From assembly GCA_036346225.1 (NCBI GenBank), contig JARFIW010001339.1:385001-449000 (forward strand): a stretch of 64,000 nt of DNA, given 5' to 3'. A program made the position numbers and the translations under genes. Under the pieces are notes generated by a model. That model saw only the letters and a program-made list of their open reading frames with translations. It did no database searches and was not told where the DNA came from. Position 1 is the stretch's first letter, and every line of letters begins with the position of its first letter. Origin of the DNA: Platerodrilus igneus. Lineage: Eukaryota; Arthropoda; Insecta; Coleoptera; Lycidae. Positions 43,984-57,744 of this stretch are shown one piece after another.

Positions 43984-44390
43984 ATCTATTGTAATGGTTT
44001 ATTGTGCCTATGAGAGTATGTGTTTGTGTATTGAGTTTCATTTTAATATAGTGACGTTATAATTAATGATGTGAAGCATTCTCATCGTCTTCGTGTTGAC
44101 CTAACTTTTACATATAAAAATATAAGTAATTTAATTCTACTGAACTTAAAATATTATTAATTCAGTAAAAATTGTCATAATCTACTAATTTTTTATGAAA
44201 TTTCAAAATTTGAATGTTAATATTAAGTACTGAAGTATGTTATAATCTAAATATTTATAAAAGTCATGTGGAGCATCTAAGAATAAAAACATCTGATATG
44301 AATCTGGGATAAGCACTGCTTAGTTAAAAAATCTTTTTTTTTTGTTTATCATATGTATATATACTAGGCCTATGTTTAAAGTGATAGTAA
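43984..44390. other. AT-rich flank between FAM8A1-like gene and family A array
   Basis: Nothing recognisable apart from T-runs. Confidence 0.5.
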
Positions 44391-45947
44391 TGTAATAAAA
44401 AATTATTTCTTACTTGTTTTTTATTATTAACTTTATCCTCGTGACTATCAGCTAATAAATTACACCTTTAAATTTTCTAAACCCTAACCTGATATCACAA
44501 GGTCGAGAATTTCTTGTTATTTATGCAAGCCCAAGGTAAAGTTGGATGGAAAATGGCTTGAGAAAAAGAAAAACTCTTAAGACATAAACGGCTAGTCGAG
44601 TGTTAGCTCTGGGTAGATCATGAGCTTGGGTCATGGGTTGTTAAAAGACCAAAAATATATTTAATGAGCGCCACCGTATTTTTCAATACAATAACCAACA
44701 AAATTTAACTGTGCTTGTATTAGGGGAATGCGGAAACCTTATGTCAACACCACTAACTTAGCCATAATACCTGAATTTCACTCCTTAAAACACACTTACC
44801 AAGACCTCAAACACCAGATGTCATGCAGGTGTCTCGGCTTAACCTGTGAACAAACAAAAGCACAACATGGACACCATTTGTGTCCTCAAAAATATCTGCC
44901 AAAAATAAGATAATAGAATTTAGGTTTCTAATAATATACACCTAGGGAATTTGTTTTCATTACACACAATTTCTGATCAGGGATGACTTGTAAATTTTTT
45001 TTTGAATACTAAATAATAAAAAGTCATTCAAAAACAAATTAGATTCTATTTGGATAAGTTTTTGGATTCATGTAATTATAATATTTAAATTCGTATCTTT
45101 ATAAAATTTTCTCTTATTAATTTTTTTTATGGAACAGAAATATATTAGTAAAGAATTGTATTTAATAATCTAAAGATCCCTGACTTGTTCTTTCTACAAA
45201 ATTCAAATATGCTGACTTGAAATTATCTAAGTTATTCATAATACATAATTTTCTTTAAGCCAATGAAGTACTTCCTCGACCTTCACAGTAAAATTTAATT
45301 ATCAAAGCATTGTTGAAATATTATATAGTTACTCTAAGTTACATTTATTTAACAGTTAATACTCGAATTCCACATGTCGATGAAAAAATAAATGTTCATG
45401 ACCTCAAAATATTCAAACATACTTTAAATTAACGTAAGACGACATGTGAGGTCTAAATAGGACAGCTGAATCTATGTTTTTATATATCTGACATAAGATG
45501 TCATTCACAACTTAAATAAATGTACACTTTATGTGCACGTGTAAACATTGTGACAAACAATAGATTCGTTATTTAATTTGCTGTTTCATTAAAAGCTTTT
45601 TACGTTACGAAATTTTTAATGTTCTACTTTCTTATTGCAACTCAATTAATATTCAAAATGATTAAATTCTAAAGTACACTCACGTGTTATGATATTGTTC
45701 TGAACGGAAGAATTAGGACCTTGACCTCAGCTGTACGGACATTTCCTTAACCATCGATTATCAAAGTTCTTCTGAATACTACAATTATTTGACGAAACTA
45801 ACTTCTGCTTGATTGAATTTAATACTCCAACAAAATTTAGAACCAATATGAGGTTGCCTTCCATGATACTGCATAAACATATAAGATGTAGCCATTTATG
45901 ATATTGCTTCAAGATGTTATATAAGAAATTGGATTAGGACGTGATAT
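44391..45947 (-). repeat. Family A LTR1, first part
   Basis: 1557 bp matching 57894 to about 59455. Begins TGTAATA. Interrupted at 45947 by the family B element. A 61-codon frame (44728-44913) recurs in LTR2 (58230-58415) and is LTR sequence, not a gene. Confidence 0.92.
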
Positions 45948-47791
45948 TGTTGCTTTTTTACTTCCAATTTAGTTTAACGAGAATTTCCGATAATTAGGAA
46001 AGGAGCCTACGGCAAATTAAGATGGAAGGTGGCTCTAAGTTGAGGAAATCTCAAAGGCAAAGCGGCTAGTCGAACTATATGCTCTGGGTAGAGAATGAGC
46101 TGTGGGTCGGGGTGTAATTGCAACCACTAATAATAAAAATAAGGCGCCACCGTATTTTTTTATACTGAGAAGACCTAATACAAGTCCCTTGTACAAGGCA
46201 AATGCGGAAACCTTTTTTCTATAACCGCTATATAATTTTTAAAGACCTCCTAATCTTTAAAGTATCTTACCTTATGGCTCGACCTTGATCTTAGCAATCC
46301 TCCATTGCACCTGTGAACAAATTAAACAAAGAAAAGCACTGTTTGTGCATTCAGACTCAAAAATAATTAAATATAATCAGAATCGACTTTCATTCCTCTT
46401 AAATAAAAGATAGTCTTTAGTCCGAAAATAAGAATCTATTCTTTTTGGTATCCAATAAAGTAATTTTCTACAAAAAAATATGTCTTCCTTTATAAGTTAA
46501 TTTAAATTAGAAAGAGTTAATTACAATGGTACTGAATATATCCGTACCAATTACTATTTAATGAAGTTTATATAACAAATTGACAAAGCATCAAACTGCT
46601 TATTTATAGAAAGAGTTAATTATGGTAAATTTACCTTAATTTCACAGTAGATAATTACAGATCATTGTTCATAAAATATCAAATGTAGAAATTTAATTTC
46701 TAAAGGTTCAAAATTATGAGAATTTACTTTATCTAATTAGTAGTGACATCTTCTGATGTTTCATTGAGTTAATAAAAGAATTTGTAGGAACAAATTACAG
46801 ATTCATATCGTATGACTACGAAAAATATAATTGAGGTCTGTCCTTGACCTGTTCAAAGTTAACACAAGTCGGTTAAAGTAAAATTTATCTCGTTACTACG
46901 TCGACAGTTCAAACAACATACGAACATAATTTTTGTACATACCAGAACTCCAAATTGCACCTAAATACTTGCTTGAAAGCTGATGCATGTATTAACAACG
47001 GAATATTCCATTCAAACAAACAGCTGCGCTGCATACTGAAAACACGTCACTTGGCTTCCATTATCTGCGTTTCAATTTACAGATGTTCCAGGCGTAATTC
47101 ACACCACAAGAAAGCAAATGTTGTTTGTAATTAACTTGAATAAATTATAAATGCGATTCCATATTATACAAGGATAGAATTGTTTTCATTTAATTTTCGC
47201 ATGAATACTATTCAGAAAAGTGCTTATTTATAATTTACTTTGCAATATATTTTAAAATAAATTATTCCCAAAGTTACACTGAAAATTTTAATTAATATTG
47301 TTATAGAAACAAATTCACTTACTGTTCCTAATGGTCTTTTAACAAAACTTCATCGTTCTTCACGACTGGTTTCAACACAAAATGGACCATCCAAAACAAT
47401 TTATGAAGATAGCATACACGTGCAATCTTCCATCGTGCACGCTTCCAACAGCAAAAATCAATGACGGACATCGCTCCTAAGAACAACTTTCGACCTGCTT
47501 GAACCCCAGCTGTGTTGGAAGTGCCGGCCGAGCTTGTTGCTGCCTAGTAACAAAGTTACCTTGCAGTTATTGAGTAGAGGGGGCTTTAAGAAGGATACCA
47601 AACAAAAGCTTTTATATTGTCTCCGTAGAATTTAACTTTTAACATGAACTAAATACTAGTTCTTTATTGGACAATCGATGTTATTAAATTAAGTGGATTG
47701 GATAACATTATAATGTATTATATTATTTAATATTTAATAAAAGGATTGATTGTACAGATATATATATTAGGTGGAAAATAAAATTGCTACA
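45948..47791 (-). repeat. Family B 3' LTR
   Basis: Near-identical to 51537-53381; most differences are one-base changes in homopolymer length. Preceded (minus sense) by a purine-rich tract AGAAAGAGGCAG at 47792-47803. Confidence 0.93.
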
Positions 47792-48375
47792 CTGCCTCTT
47801 TCTAAGAGAAAACATTCTGGAATAAATACGAAGAATTTTTTTTTGAATTTATTGTTACATATTCACAACTTATTATTATTAATTTTACAAAATAAAACAA
47901 AATTACCACTTAAGGTACAACATAATTGAAAATGAGTGACGAGTAACTACGCGTACTATACGCCACAAGGGGACAAATTCGGGAAGTCTTAATCGGTAGG
48001 GTGTCATTATCGTTTAATCATATTCGGGGTTATTATATCACTCATTTATACTCGAAACTTAAACAACAAAATATATAATACTGCCGTATTATGATTCCTT
48101 AATGAAAATATCAAATTATCATGACAAACATATTTTTACTATATTAACCGTAATTTACATATTTACAAAAGAAGAAAAGGACTCTCACTACTTTTGAGAT
48201 CCACGACAAACATAACTTCAAAACAGCAAACAAATCTTGAAATCACTAACGTTCAACAATCTACTGCATGTATATGCAACCAAAATGTAGAAATATCTCT
48301 TTCTCAGAAGAGACAAGTAAAACGTCACCACGTCTTACTCCTCAAAAATCTCACTCATGCATGAATGAACAAAAT

Positions 48376-48531
48376 AGAACATTGCTATCTCACGCAATAT
48401 CCATAATCAAACATAGAACATTGCTATCTCACGCAATATTCATAATTAAACATAGAACATTGCTATCTCACGCAATATTCATAATTAAACATAGAACATT
48501 GCTATCTCACGCAATATTCATAATTAAACAT
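48376..48531. repeat. 39-bp tandem repeat, four units, in family B
   Basis: Unit starts AGAACATTGCTATCTCACGC; copies at 48376, 48415, 48454 and 48493. The first differs by two bases, the other three are identical. Lies in the non-coding part between integrase end and 3' LTR. Confidence 0.95.
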
Positions 48532-48610
48532 AACTATCATAGTTACTAACAATATTGACCTCCAACCAATATTTAATATGGACTCAAACTACTTGATTCC
48601 CATTATAATT

Positions 48611-48750
48611 ATCAAACACCTTAATCTTAAATCCGAAAGAAAATAATAACCAACTATATACAACTTTATTTATCAAACACTTTAATCATAAATCCAAAAG
48701 AAAATAATAACCAACTATATACAACTTTATTTATCAAACACTTTAATCAT
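48611..48750. repeat. 61-bp tandem repeat in family B
   Basis: Unit ATCAAACACYTTAATCWTAA... repeats at 48611 and 48672 with a partial third unit from 48733. Confidence 0.88.
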
Positions 48751-49124
48751 AAAGATACCTAAACATTCCTTTATAACCTTGAACTAAAGAATCATACGAC
48801 AAATGAAATCATTTGACAAACGGAAACATGTAACTTTTTATCTTGACTCAAATGAATAACTTGCAACTAACAATATCAGCACAGTCTAGTATCAACCTTA
48901 CTGCACTACAAAAATTCTTTTTATACTTCTTATCCAACATCTAAATTTTTAGACTACCAAACAGTATCCCAATACAATATTTAAATCCTTAACTAAAAGA
49001 TAAGACAGAAATAATTCCTACTATCAACCATTAAATATATCAACAACACTAATTAATGTTCAGAAACGTTCTCTTTTTCAATATCACCACTGAACTCTGA
49101 ATAAGGTTTTAAGTCCTTAACATG

Positions 49125-50110
49125 TCATCTGCCTGCCCTTGAACCATTTTCATTAATCAATTCATAAATTAAATCCGAAACCTTTTTTCTAACAATGCTC
49201 AAAACATATTTTGGCGCTAGTTTAGCTGTAAATTTATCACTTGCTTTCGAAAGAACTTTATTTGACCTCCAAACTTTGTCACCTACTTCGAAAGAAATGT
49301 TACGTCTCCTTAAATTATACGAATTACTAGACTGCATGTAAGCTAAATGTAACCTTTTCTGTACGTCTATAAAAATATCAAATAGTCCTTGATGATCTGA
49401 CACATACAAAGGTCTATCACTAGAAATAAAATCAATATCAACTGAGGGTTCCACATCAAGACCATAAAATTTTCCAGACACAGGAACATGTCTACCAAAA
49501 ACTAAGAAATTTGGCGAATAACCAGTGGCATGATGTTTTGCAGAATTAATCGCATACTGAATTTGGGGTAACTCTATGTCCCAAGTATCATGTTCTTTAA
49601 TATACGAACGTATAGCTGTTCCTACCGTTCTATTTATCCTCTCTACAAAATTACATTGGGGAGAGTAAACTGCATTAAATCAAATTTTTTGAACGTCATA
49701 TTTTTTACATACTGCCTTGAAATTTCTACCACTAAATTGTGAGCCATTATCACAAATAATAAATTTGGGAACACCATAAACTAAAAAACTTGTTCCTCCA
49801 ATACACGTTCTATTATATGCGCTTTTGCACTACGTAACGGAAACAATAACGTAAATTTCGAGAACCAATCACCAATAACTAATAACCATTTGTGTCCAAC
49901 CTTGGACCGTGGAAATGGGCCCATGAGGTCTATAGCGATAATCTGAAAGGGAACTTCACTTCTTTTCCTTTCCCATTAAACCAAGGGGTCCTCTATTCGA
50001 TGCCTTCTGTGCACCACACGTTAAACAATTTTACAAAATTTCAACACATCAATACGCATTTTGGCCAATAAAAATTCTCTTGTATGCGTGCCAATGTTTT
50101 AAAAACCAAA
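49125..50110 (-). pseudogene. Family B integrase
   Basis: Minus-strand blocks in order: a Cys-containing zinc-domain end (LTCGAQKASNRGPLGL, ~50000), IIAIDLMGPFPRSKVGHKW (first Asp, ~49930), VYGVPKFIICDNGSQFSG (second Asp, ~49760), NAVYSPQCNFVERINRTVG (Glu, ~49650), then frame 49125-49481 with FEVGDKVWRSNKVLSKASDK and KLAPKYVLSIV, the integrase C-terminal region. Catalytic D, D, E are all recognisable, but frame changes and a stop (for example near 49480 and 49680) break the chain. No RT or RNase H precedes it. Confidence 0.82.
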
Positions 50111-51109
50111 ATGTCCGGCCACTGAAGGGTCATGATTTATCCGAATAACCTCTTCCTTCTGTGATCTAGGGACTAAATATTTCCATTCCTTACATTCGAC
50201 GAGAGTGGTAAATTTGATGAAAGAAATTTAAATACATAATTATCTTCTACCTTCCATTGTGGGTAATCATCAGGTGAAGCTAAAATTTTCTCTCGAAGAG
50301 ACACATACCAAGGATCCACATTATCTAACTTGATCTCAACTAAATTATCAACATGATTTCAAACATTAAACCAATGAACTTCAAACTTTAAGAACACCTT
50401 CTCTTTTAAATTCGCAGACAATGACAATTTTAAACATAATAAATTTATAATTTAGATTACTCTCAACCTTCCATCTAGGATAACAATAAATCAATGTTCT
50501 AGTACACTCTTACACTACTCATAATCAAACTGTCAAGATAGACAAAAGTACTTCACAACGCATAAACTTGCTAGGGTGACAAACTCCTCTGTGAGTCTCA
50601 CCTAGACTTATAAACAAAAATTATAACCTCATCACCAATCTCAAAAATAGTGATGCTAAAATTGCTAGAGTGACAACTTACCTCGAGTCTCGTTTAGACT
50701 AATGTAATGCTGAGCGACCGACTTTTCCTAAGTCTCGTCTAGACTGACATACTGCTAATCCGACCAACCACGACGACAAGTTTCACTTAGACTTACAACC
50801 AATTAACATACTGCGTTGCAATGCGGATATAAATAAATCAAAATTGCTATCAAAATAAATTATATCAAAACAAAACGTGCCTATGCACAAGAGCAATCTT
50901 GAAACGGTTTACCGACAGTAAAACCAGTGTACCAAATTATAAACATCTATCATCTCTACTATAAAAAAATTTATCAAACAACTATTGTAGCTAATACAAA
51001 TGGAAGAAAAACCTAAATACAAATCACTATTATCAACTACACTGTGAATTATTATTCACTGAAATACTACAAGCTGCGACTAAAAGAACAATAATATTCC
51101 TATCGAACA
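50111..51109. repeat. Family B internal region with TCTAGAC-type repeats
   Basis: Occupies the place of the missing gag C-terminus/protease/RT. Between ~50560 and ~50830 a motif like GAGTCTCGTCTAGACTGACA recurs about five times at ~50-70 bp spacing, with partner words CGACCAAC and GCTAGAGTGACA. The same set occurs in family A (55560-55880 and 61620-61930). Confidence 0.7.
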
Positions 51110-51350
51110 ATTTTACCATGTAAGAAAGCTTCTTCTAATTTCTTACACAACTTTATTAATGTTGACATACTATCAATTTCCGTTAGAGCTAATTGACAAA
51201 TAAAATCAGGTAATGTTGTTTCTTTGGCTAATAATCAGCCTAACATTTTCCTCTTATCCTGCATCGGTCTGCTGCTGACACTTCACGAATTTTCAATTCA
51301 TAATCCAACTCATCTTTATGCAAATAAACTACTTGATACGTCTCAGCCAT
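51110..51350 (-). pseudogene. Family B Gag, N-terminal fragment
   Basis: ATG at 51350 begins MAETYQVVYLHKDELDYELK, matching the Gag start of family A (MAEIYSIVHLLKNELEYELN). It soon decays, then a segment with STLIKLCKKLEEAF (~51130-51170) matches a later part of the family A Gag, so the intervening capsid region is deleted. Confidence 0.75.
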
Positions 51351-51516
51351 CATGGGATAGACTAACTAACTAATTACAAATTAAACTCAATTAAACAACA
51401 ACATCAATAGACTAAACCAATCTGAGGGTAAATGAATTACAAATCACAAGTATAAACAACCAAAGTCAATCGAAGCCTATACTTTATGTGCTTATACAAT
51501 TGGTACAGCAATCGAG

Positions 51517-51534
51517 GCCCCACGTTGGGCGCCA
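51517..51534 (-). other. Family B primer-binding site (tRNA-Lys)
   Basis: Minus strand TGGCGCCCAACGTGGGGC, a full 18-base match to the classical tRNA-Lys primer site, two bases after the 5' LTR. Confidence 0.93.
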
Positions 51535-51536
51535 TT

Positions 51537-53381
51537 TGTTGCTTTTTTACTTCCAATTTAGTTTAACGAGAATTTCCGATAATTAGGAAAGGAGCCTACG
51601 GCAAATTAAGATGGAAGGTGGCTCTAAGTTGAGGAAATCTCAAAGGCAAAGCGGCTAGTCGAACTATATGCTCTGGGTAGAGAATGAGCTGTGGGTCGGG
51701 GTGTAATTGCAACCACTAATAATAAAAATAAGGCGCCACCGTATTTTTTTATACTGAGAAGACCTAATACAAGTCCCTTGTACAAGGCAAATGCGAAACC
51801 TTTTTCTATAACCGCTATATAATTTTAAAGACCTCCTAATCTTTAAAGTATCTTACCTTATGGCTCGACCTTGACCTTAGCAATCCTCCATTGCACCTGT
51901 GAACAAATTAAACAAAGAAAAGCACTGTTTGTGCATTCAAACTCAAAAATAATTAAATACAATCAGAATCGACTTTCATTCCTCTTAAATAAAAGATAGT
52001 CTTTAGTCCGAAAATAAGAATCTATTCTTTTTGGTATCCAATAAAGTAATTTTCTACAAAAAATATGTCTTCCTTTATAAGTTAATTTAAATTAGAAAGA
52101 GTTAATTACAATGGTACTGAATATATCCGTACCAATTACTATTTAATGAAGTTTATATAACAAATTGACAAAGCATAAAATTGCTTATTTATAGAAAGAG
52201 TTAATTATGGTAAATTTACCTTAATTTCACAGTAGATAATTACAGATCATTGTTCATAAAATATCAAATGTAGAAATTTAATTTCTAAAGGTTCAAAATT
52301 ATGAGAATTTACTTTATCTAATTAGTAGTGACATCTTCTGATGTTTCATTGAGTTAATAAAAGAATTTGTAGGAACAAATTACAGATTCATATCGTATGA
52401 CTACGAAAAATATAATTGAGGTCTGTCCTTGACCTGTTCAAAGTTAACACAAGTCGGTTAAAGTAAAATTTATCTCGTTACTACGTCGACAGTTCAAACA
52501 ACATACGAACATAATTTTTGTACATACCAGAACTCCAAATTGCACCTAAATACTTGCTTGAAAGCTGATGCATGTATTAACAACGGAATATTCCATTCCA
52601 AACAAACAGCTGCGCTGCATACTGAAAAACACGTCACTTGGCTTCCATTATCTGCGTTTCAATTTACAGATGTTCCAGGCGTAATTCACACCACAAGAAA
52701 GCAAATGTTGTTTGTAATTAACTTGAATAAATTATAAATGCGATTCCATATTATACAAGGATAGAATTGTTTTCATTTAATTTTCGCATGAATACTATTC
52801 AGAAAAGTGCTTATTTATAATTTACGTTGCAATATATTTTAAAATAAATTATTCCCAAAGTTACACTGAAAATTTTAATTAATATTGTTATAGAAACAAA
52901 TTCACTTACTGTTCCTAATGGTCTTTTTAACAAAAACTTCATCGTTCTTCACGACTGGTTTCAACACAAAAATGGACCATCCAAAACAATTTATGAAGAT
53001 AGCATACACGTGCAATCTTCCATCGTGCACGCTTCCAACAGCAAAAATCAATGACGGACATCGCTCCTAAGAACAACTTTCGACCTGCTTGAACCCCAGC
53101 TGTGTTGGAAGTGCCGGCCGAGCTTGTTGCTGCCTAGTAACAAAGTTACCTTGCAGTTATTGAGTAGAGGGGGCTTTAAGAAGGATACCAAACAAAAGCT
53201 TTTATATTGTCTCCGTAGAATTTAACTTTTAACATGAACTAAATACTAGTTCTTTATTGGACAATCGATGTTATTAAATTAAGTGGATTGGATAACATTA
53301 TAATGTATTATATTATTTAATATTTAATAAAAGGATTGATTATACAGATATATATATTAGGTGGAAAATAAAATTGCTACA
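51537..53381 (-). repeat. Family B 5' LTR
   Basis: 1845 bp. The 65-codon frame 52540-52737 is LTR sequence and is not preserved in the other copy. Confidence 0.93.
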
Positions 53382-53879
53382 CTATAAGATATTGCACTAT
53401 GAGAAAAAATATTAGTATAATCTATTTAATTAATTTATACCAACTGTATTAATGATGTAAAGGGGCTTCCATCTTCTTAGGCCTGCAGGGATCAACTAAA
53501 CCGCTCTAGGTGGGACTTCTAGAAAGACATGCTCATGCTACAGCTATTAGGCTCGACCTCCAGACACCAAGAATCAATCAATTATAAGTTCTTTTTACGT
53601 ACTCTGTTAGAGACCACGCGTTTAAACCCGACCATCTTGACTCCACTATCTTGAAGAGCAGCTTGCCCGTTCGAACGCTGATAATGAAGTAAACAAATTG
53701 ACAACTCGACAGAGCTTAGCAACGAACCTTAGATCATAAAGGTAAAGGAATCTATATGTTATTATCAATACTATGCATTAATTTCTATTGGACGGAAATT
53801 CACAAATTAAATATTTTAAATTATAGCTGTTTTATTTTTATTTTAAAGAACGAAGTGTAACTAAAAAAGATACGTTACA
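53382..53879 (-). repeat. Family A LTR1, second part
   Basis: Continues LTR1 after family B; matches about 59452-59944. Ends CGTTACA. Next bases on the plus strand, CAGCCTCTTTCC, are the inverse of the polypurine tract GGAAAGAGGCTG. Confidence 0.92.
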
Positions 53880-56019
53880 CAGCCTCTTTCCAAGAGAAAA
53901 AATTCGAGGTATAGAAGAATTTCTTCTAACAAAACTTTAACGACTGAAGAATCAAAACTACTCATATTAACTGTATAAACATCTAAATACTCAATACCAG
54001 ACAGCACAATCTTTAACTATAACTAACGACAAGTTTAACCAAAAAAATAAGAATCATTCACTAAATGATATGGGGGAATATTAATGCATGGGAATGAGTG
54101 ATCGGTAACTACGCGTACTACACGCCTATAAAGGGACAAATTCGAGAAGTCATAATCGGTATTTACATTTAATCAGTTAAGAACATTTAGGGGAATCTAA
54201 CACTCAGTAGATGCATGTAACCAAAAAGTTTCAAATATAATAACCATTTCAAAGACTAAAATTTAACCAAAAGCAAAAAAAATTTTTAACTATAAATCAG
54301 AACTAGAATAAACAAAATTGATAGTATGACAAAATCACTATTAAACAAGAATCCGTACAACAAATACTCTTCTTAACTTTACTTTACTTGTCATACATAT
54401 TTATGTACATATACTTCCAAATGCTTATTATATTTACACTAATTGATGAATTTAATAGGTACCAAAGAATGTTTATTACTAAGTCCATTTACGAAACAAA
54501 TCTCTAATACTCGAGAAGCAGATAAAGTAATAACAACACCTATCCATCAACAAAATACCTTTAATCCTTGAGTGAGCACCTCATAATATTTTCTGTATTA
54601 CCACTATCATACAGACTCAACTATCTCACTCAAAAATTCTATAACTTCAGTAATTCAACACTAAAGAACTCCAAAATCACCAATAAACTATAACTTGAGC
54701 CAACTGGGACACCTCCACCAGCCACTCACCAAAAACTTCTCATGAACTATCTTAGCTCATCTTTACGCGCAACTAGAATAAGCATATCAAGCTTAGTCTT
54801 AAACCACTAAACCAAAACTTAAGCATTTCTCTAATGCTTATTATATCATCTCGCCTTAACTATATTATTAAATATTCTCTAAATTCTCAAACATATACTT
54901 CATCACTAAAAACGTACTTCATCACTATATACATACTTCATCACCATATATATATACAACATATCTAGACACATGCTGCACTCTTAAACTCCTCAATAGA
55001 CACATCACCATCCAAAAAAATATCAATAATCATCATGCATCATTATCCAGATCAATAAACACATCTTTAACGTCATCAGATACATCATTAAACACATGCA
55101 ATATCAAAATCAATAAACATCTCATCAACGTCATCAAATACATCATTAAACACATGCAATATCAAAATCAATAAACACATCAAACTTTATTACTACTAAA
55201 ACCAAAAATTACTTTAAGCAAATCAAAATTTTTTTAACTAACTTCAATTTCATCCTACTTAAGAATTCAAAACATGGACCCAAAAAATCACGACTGACAT
55301 CAACTATAATTGGAAAATAGTTAAGGAACTGAAACATTCTGAACATCCTCATCTTCATCATCACCTATCGCAGAGTTATCGGTACTAAACATTTTCTGTG
55401 ACTTAAATTTGAAGATACAGATAAATTGGAGGGAAGAAATTTAAGTACAAAATTATTTTCTACTTTACATTATGATAACTATAAATAAATGTTCTGGTAC
55501 ACTCTAACACTACTCATAATCAAACTGTCGATACAAACTAAAGTGCTTCACAACGCATAAATTTGCTAGAATGACAAGCTCCTCCATGAGCCTCATCTAG
55601 ACTTACAAACAAAATTGCTAGAATGACAAACTCTTCTCTGAGTCTCACCTAGACTGATAAACTAAATAAGCAAAAAGAATTACATCATAACTGACCTCAA
55701 ATAATCTCAAGTGACGATGCCAACACTGCTAAAGCGACAAACTTACCACGATTCTCGTATAGACTGACATAACGCTGAGCGACCAACCCTTCCTGAGTCT
55801 CGTCTAGACTAACATAATGCTACGCGATAAACCACAACGACAAGTCTCGCTTAGATCAAACATAAGTTAACATACTACGTTGCAACGCGGATATACATAA
55901 AAAATTGCTACTCAAAACAAATCAACTCAAATCAAAACGTGCCTATGCACAAGAGCAATCTTCAAACTATATTTCAACAGTAAAAACTAGTGTACCATTA
56001 ATCAAACAACTAATATAAC
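53880..56019. other. Family A internal region 1, non-coding part
   Basis: Place of the missing RT and integrase and of the 3' untranslated region. Contains a ~60-bp duplication (TCATTAAACACATGCAATAT... at ~55085 and ~55143), TTCATCACTA-type repeats near 54890-54960, and the TCTAGAC-type repeats at ~55560-55880. No coding region seen. Confidence 0.75.
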
Positions 56020-57502
56020 TAATAGGAATGGAAGATGGACCTACTATCGATGTAGTACATCCCGAATCAAATAAACCTGTAATATCCATATCAAACAACT
56101 TTAGCTTTTTATCTAGAAACAGGAAATTCGCTATTCAACTTCTGTTCCTTTACTCGTTTCGTTGGACACGGCGGACAAGTGATACTAGTCACTCCTTTAC
56201 GACCACAACCGTAACATAATAATCTCTTAAAAGATCTACAAACACTGAAAGTATGTCCATAACGTGAACAATTCCATCATACTAATTTATGTTTAAAAAG
56301 AAGGGTTACCCACACCACTCGTTTCTGATATTGGGGTAGCAGAATTAAGAACTTGAACTGGAGAATGCGAAAACGTAGGGGTATAAACACGACTCGAAGC
56401 ATTCTGAAATGAACTAGGAGTTTTGCTTCTAAAATGAGGATTAAAATTATTAATAGGTTGCTTGTTACTATATGACACAGCTGAAACAGATTTATGTTTA
56501 CTTAAAGAAGCTTCTTCTAACTTCTTACATAATTTAACTAAAGTACTAATATTCTCTATCTCTATAAGAGCAAGGTGCTGAATAAAATATAGCAATAAAT
56601 TTTTCTTGACTATTCTAACTTTAGTATGTTCTGCAGGAATAATAGGTAATCGGTTAAATAAACTTTCCATATTAGCAATAAATAAAACAACTGATTCACC
56701 ATTTTTCTGAAATCTATTCTTAATTTTTTCCCAAATATCGTCCTCAGGATGTGCTGGTAAGAAATTTTCCTTTAATCTACTAACTAACGAGTTCCAATCT
56801 GTTAATGAACTACGAACGCAACGATACCATACCAATGCATCACCAGTAAACAATTCAACTGCAGAATTAAACAATTCCACTTCAGATACTTTTTGTGACT
56901 GTGCCATGTCACTAATGTTTTCTAAAAATTGATATAAGAGGGATGGGTTTCCTGAATATTTGATAGACCATGATCCAATAGGAACCGACTGTGTGACATA
57001 TGTGACCGTTGGAATGGGCACATTAGATGCAGCAATAGAATTTATACTTATATCATTCTGATTCGAACCCAAATCTTTATTTAATCTCTCATGAAGATCT
57101 GCCTCCACAACAAGAATAGTAGCCAAACTTTCATTTTTTAAATAACACAACTTCCTCAAAATTTTCTTTAGGGAGCTTTAACCGTTGAATTCTACCTGTA
57201 AGATGTATTAATCTTGACCGTATCCTTTTAAAAATAGAATCGACGGGATCATCAATAAATTCTAACAAAACATTTTTAACTGACTCTATACTAAACTCAA
57301 TTTCTTCTTTCTCTCTTTCGAAATCCACCTCATAACTCGAAAGATCAATCAAACAGCCTGGTTTATCTGTTTCCTTGGCCAACAACCTAGCTAAAATTTT
57401 CCTTTTATCTGAAACTGGTCTTGAATTTTCAATGCCTCTAATGTTCAATTCATATTCTAACTCATTTTTAAGTAAATGAACGATGCTATAAATTTCTGCC
57501 AT
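56020..57502 (-). pseudogene. Family A Gag and protease start, copy 1
   Basis: ATG at 57502 (MAEIYSIVHLLKNELEYEL). The frame breaks at ~57130-57140, where the plus strand has one more T than copy 2, then continues at 56293-57159 with GSWSIKYSGNPSLLYQFLEN and LFTGDALVWYRCVRSSLTDW (capsid-like) and LLLYFIQHLALIEIENIST. Past 56293 come zinc-knuckle-like Cys/His words (CSRYGHTFSVC, CYGCGRKG) and at ~56050-56090 a protease-like FDSGCTTSIVG. After that pol is missing. Related to the Gag at 27904. Confidence 0.85.
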
Positions 57503-57744
57503 AATTAAATATTTATATTTCTCTAAAGTATCCCAACAATATAATCTTTGAAAATGAATTCACAAACAAAAGAATGTCCTAACAATATTAAGAACCCACT
57601 ATATACTGTAACAAAATCGAAACTACAAAATCACATTATTGAAATCGATTCAAACCTCAGTCTCTGAGTACAAGTGTAATGAATATAATTGCAAACAATT
57701 TAGCCCCAGTGTACAAATGAAGTTACTCTAGCCCCTGTGTGCAA

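Larger units (their letters stand above)
45948..53381 (-). mobile_element. Family B: Gypsy retroelement with internal deletion, inserted in family A LTR1
   Basis: Two near-identical LTRs (45948-47791, 1844 bp; 51537-53381, 1845 bp), with TGTTGC...GCTACA ends, enclose 3.7 kb. ATAT (45944-45947) and CTAT (53382-53385) are the probable 4-bp target duplication with one mismatch; the uninterrupted LTR2 reads GTGATATAAG there. Minus orientation is set by a full tRNA-Lys primer site at 51517-51534. It keeps a Gag N-terminus and an integrase but no RT. LTR stretches (CGGCTAGTCGA...CTCTGGGTAGA) resemble family A LTRs, so A and B are relatives. Confidence 0.92.

Noticed and set aside
44728..44913. 61-codon gene repeated at 58230-58415
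   Set aside because: Lies inside the family A LTR; repetition reflects the LTR, and the protein shows no recognisable domain.
48376..48531. CRISPR-like array
   Set aside because: The 39-bp units are directly adjacent without spacers and lie inside an LTR retroelement of an animal genome.
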